NCBI GenBank assembly: GCA_001953115.1
Contig: LSSL01000214.1
Span: 53,759 to 117,758, forward strand
Length of the DNA stretch: 64,000 nucleotides
Source of the DNA: Smittium mucronatum
Taxonomy: Eukaryota; Kickxellomycota; Harpellomycetes; Harpellales; Legeriomycetaceae
Reading direction: 5' to 3'
The notes under the pieces were generated by a model. That model did no database searches, was not told where the DNA came from, and worked only from the letters and a program-made list of their open reading frames with translations. This document shows, one piece after another, positions 60,651 to 64,000 of the stretch; position 1 is the first letter of the stretch; each line of letters starts with the position of its first letter. A program made the translations under genes and the position numbers.

Positions 60651-61865
60651 AATAATTCATTTATAGATTAATTGTTAATAGTTTAAAATCAATTTTAATT
60701 TATATCAAAAAATGTGTTTTATTTGGTTAAAATTGGCTTTTTTAACTAAAATTACTGTTTATAATAAAAAATTATATCCTATTAAATTTTTTAGGCAATC
60801 TAAGGTTAATCAGATAACTTTTAAAAATAATCCTAAATGATTAAAATTATTCACCAAATATCATCGGTTTAAATCTATATTACCCGAGCTTAAATTTATT
60901 TATTTTAATATTAATCTAAATAAAATTTTCCTAATCGCTTAAATTTATCAGCCTCCTATTTTTCTATAATTTACACAATTTTTTTGGAGCCGAGTATTTT
61001 TTTTATTTTTTTAATAGCTAGCTTTTCTTCCAAGTCATATTTATAAAACTCATTTTATCTAGTCAAATTATAGTTTATTAGTTAAAACTTTCCTGAAAGA
61101 ATTTATGCTTCGCTCCTATTTGTGTTTATTGAAAATATTTGTTGGCATAATTTCTTTTCGAGCCCAATAATAAAAAAAATCATCAATCTAATTATATATT
61201 TTAATAAACTGCAAAAGACATATATGTAAATTCGTCACTGAATGCTTAAGTCGCCAATTGAATTCAATTAATAAAAAAACTATCAAAAAAAAAACTAAAG
61301 GAGATAATATCTTAATGACACATTATTAAAGATTTATTCAGAGAATTAAAAAATATGAATTGGGATACATAACTAAATCCGAATTTTTTTTCTTTCTCAT
61401 GTTCTATTCTTAGAAAAAAAAAAGATATAAAAAATCAACACCTCTTTTTAATAATATCTTGTTTGATTTATAAATATTTTTTTAGTAAAAATATAATTAA
61501 TCATCAAATAAAGCACTGCTTTATTTAAAAAAATACGTTTTGAATTTCTTAATTCTTAATTTTTTTTAAAAAAAGTCATTTAATTAGCCCAACCTCGTAT
61601 AATTAATAGAAAATATTCTTTGGCGTTTGTGATTTTATTTTAAATGGAGTTTCAAATAAATAAACAAATAATTTAGAATTAGAGAGTTTTATGGGATTTA
61701 TTCTTTGAAAGATGCATTTATCTAGTAAAATTTTCCTGCTTTTCTAATTTGGTAAAATTAAAAAATCCGATTTCTATGTTTATAGGCTTATCTGGAGCTA
61801 TAATTACCTGTTAGTCTTCCATTATAAATTATCAATAAATTTATTTTTTTGGTATATGGGAGATC

Positions 61866-62210
61866 CTTGAACCAATTCTCTTGAGATATGGAACCGCTAG
61901 AATGGCAGTGCGGAGTTGGATGAAATTTTTTTGAAAAATTTTCACTTTTTTTGAATTTTTTTGAATTAGTTTACATAACTTTATATACTTTAAAATAAAT
62001 TTCCCGTAAAATATATCTATATATATATATTTATTTATGTATAGTATATATGGGATTATTTTCAAAAACAATATTTTTTGACTGTTTAATATATTTCCCC
62101 TTGAACCAATACTCTCGAGTGGTGGAGATGTAAAATCATTAAAGGGAAGTTGGGTGAATTTTTTTTAAAATTTTTTCACTTTTTTTTGTGATAATTTTTA
62201 TAATTTATAA
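61866..62210 (+). repeat. Degenerate direct repeat pair
   Basis: CCTTGAACCAATTCTCTTGAG (61866 onward) recurs as CCTTGAACCAATACTCTCGAG near 62099. In both copies it is followed by a GTTGG(A/G)TGAA segment and then a long T-rich run with TTTTCACTTTTTTT. Unit spacing is about 233 bases. It reads as an old tandem duplication. Confidence 0.65.
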
Positions 62211-63094
62211 TTATGTTCAAAATAATTTTCCCTTAAAAAAAGACTGTTTAAATCATTTTTTAATAGCAATATACACGACCCCAAAGCTAAAAAAAATAGA
62301 AAAAAATGCTATTTATAATAACTTTTCAATACTTTCCAATAATTTCAAATAAAAAACCTCCACATTTAATTATACTTTTAAACAATTCAATAACTTTATG
62401 CCTTATTTTACCAAAAAATTTCCAAATTAAGGAAGCAGAAATTTTTTTATAGACATTTTTTTCTCTCAAATAAAACCATCCATATTTTTCTATTTTTATT
62501 GGATGTTTAATGATTAACTTGAATTTTATCAAATTTTTCAAATATGAGACAAAATTCATGGTCATTAAAATTATGTCAAATTTAGAAACTTTTTTTTAAA
62601 ATGATTATTTCATTGGTGGAAAAAATAATACTATTATCATTTAAACAATACCTTAGGGTTAGTATTTATATCCAGAATCCAATAAAAATATTGTATTATT
62701 TTTAAATTTAAAAAAAGTGGTCTATTAATATGAGTCATTCTCGAAAAATCATTTTAAAAAAAAGTCTTTATAAGCTATTAGGATAATACTGGATGATAAA
62801 ATCTAAATTTATAATATAAATGATTAATATTATTCTATTACGATAATTTCTTTAATATTGAACACTCTCAAGAAAATCTGAAATGTATACATATTTTCTT
62901 GATAAATGGAAAAAAAAAAGTTTAGTAAAGTAGTAGCTTGATAATTTTATCTTTAGTAAAGGTACACTCTCTTTAGTTCTAAAATTCTTAGCACGCTTGA
63001 AAAGTGTATTTAGAAATTTTAATTAAGCAAATTAAGAAAGCTATTTTAATTTTTCTGCTGTTTTTTTACTAGCCTCGGTTAAAATTATCTTTTA
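62211..63094. other. AT-rich intergenic desert
   Basis: Nothing recognised. The 79-codon minus-strand frame (62565-62326) is Lys/Ile/Phe-rich and unlike any family I know. Confidence 0.5.
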
Positions 63095-63657
63095 ATATTT
63101 ATTTATATTATTCTTCGTAGGCTGAAAGAATTACCTGTTAGTCTAACATTAGTAGTTTACTTTTTATAGTTTTAATTATAATTTTTCTTTTTTATTAACT
63201 AAAATAGTGCTATGATAATGGATATACGCGAAATATTTTTGGTTGATTGTGTTTTTTGCCCTTATGGTATTTTTTCTGAGGCTTTTTATTGGAGAGAGGT
63301 GGTGAAAGATGTTGGTAGCGATACTTATATATTCATATATACTGAATCCTCCGATTCATTTGATTATTTAGACCCATAATTCAGTTTAGAGTAGGAACCA
63401 TTTATCAAAGATTTTTTATCTTATTTACTATTGCTTTCTTTAGTTTCCTTTAACAAATAAAATGTAATCTTATCTAAACTTATTCCTACTTCTGGGACTG
63501 TAAAAATGCTTAGGATTTCCATTACAGTGATTATTTGGCGAACTGAAGGTAGTTATACGAGGTGGAAATATTCTTACTCAAGTCTCTGATTTTTTGGTGA
63601 GATATGAGCATCAGTGATTATGTGCTTAACCTTGCCTACCTTTGGATTTTAATTTAA
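63095..63657 (+). pseudogene. Decayed coding-like element of unknown family, copy 2
   Basis: This is the partner of 29735-30344. Shared DNA blocks in order are TTCTTCGTAGGCTGAAAGAA, AGTGCTAT, the TGGAGAGAGGTGGTGAAAG region, TTATTCCTACTTCTGGGACT and GATATGAGCATCAGTGATTA. It has a neat 55-codon frame at 63212-63379 (starts MIMDIREIFLVDCVF, includes EAFYWREVVKDVGSD) and the islands IPTSGTVKMLRIS and DMSISDYVLNLAYL in other frames. The product is unknown. Stops between islands indicate decay or lost splicing. Confidence 0.5.
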
Positions 63658-64000
63658 TTTTTAAGAATGATGATTTATTACAGTCTAACTTATATAATGA
63701 ATCTGTCTCATAAATTAAAAATATAATTCCCTAAGAAAATGACCAGATTTAAGATATGGAAATAATCTCAAATGTATAAAATATTGTTTTTTAAAAAACA
63801 TATAATTATGGAATTAAGAAAAAATTAAAGAAAAATTACCTACTTGTATTTAAGCTCATTTTTAAAAAATTATAAATAAATCCTTGTGAAAAGAAATATA
63901 AAAAATCAAAAAAATATATTTATTTGATATAATTATATAATTTTTTTTCGGGACTATTTAAAGCGATTTTACAGTTTCACTTGCACCACGGTTTTGCTAA
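63658..64000. other. AT-rich right edge
   Basis: No gene or repeat was recognised. The last 40 bases are slightly less AT-rich (TTTCACTTGCACCACGG), which may be the edge of another feature outside the window. Confidence 0.4.

Larger units (their letters stand above)
57595..61865. other. AT-rich intergenic desert
   Basis: No gene was recognised. It contains a TAA microsatellite, a 12-base G run and two hairpins (listed separately). Confidence 0.55.

Noticed and set aside
1..64000. CRISPR array, bacterial operon or organellar DNA
   Set aside because: There are no regularly spaced repeats with unique spacers. Spliceosomal introns and eukaryote-specific TBP and PRP4 genes rule out a prokaryotic or organellar window.

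Overview
The window is nuclear DNA of a eukaryote, most likely a fungus from an AT-rich, early-diverging lineage. The evidence is a TATA-binding protein that reads like fungal TBPs, a PRP4 splicing kinase (present in fission yeast and animals, absent from budding yeast), short spliceosomal introns with CTAAT-type branch sites, and intergenic DNA that is roughly one-fifth GC by eye. I cannot name the genus. No tRNA, rRNA or CRISPR array was recognised.

Only three genes are well supported, and they sit at two points. At 67-498 (+) is the last exon of TBP, whose earlier exons lie left of the window. Tail to tail with it, at 763-4055 (-), is a complete three-exon PRP4 kinase gene (1035 residues after splicing; both junctions restore the frame and family-typical sequence). 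At 52765-54621 (+) is an intact 618-residue gene that I do not recognise.

The 48 kb between these gene points, and most of 55-63 kb, is AT-rich desert with no credible host gene. It contains the wreckage of mobile elements. (1) A decayed Ty3/Gypsy retrotransposon lies on the minus strand at about 45.84-51.93 kb, with degenerate LTRs, a candidate primer-binding site, and remnants of Gag, protease, RT, RNase H and integrase in the expected order. (2) A large inverted repeat (31.24-31.60 against 32.98-33.34 kb) appears to be two divergent, oppositely oriented copies of a DDE transposon of Tc1/mariner type. (3) A DDE_Tnp_4-like transposase relic at 57.21-57.59 kb is broken by stops, not frameshifts. 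(4) Two diverged copies of an unrecognised coding-like element lie at 29.7-30.3 and 63.1-63.7 kb. (5) There are further repeat pairs at 7.0/14.8 kb and 21.9/22.8 kb, and a small candidate element with terminal inverted repeats at 17.0-17.5 kb. A GC-richer island of unknown nature sits at 40.16-40.66 kb.

TBP (promoter recognition) and PRP4 (spliceosome activation) are both core gene-expression factors. Nothing in the sequence shows that they are co-regulated; they share only a 264-base convergent 3' region. Assignments of decayed elements rest on reading translated frames by eye and need database confirmation.
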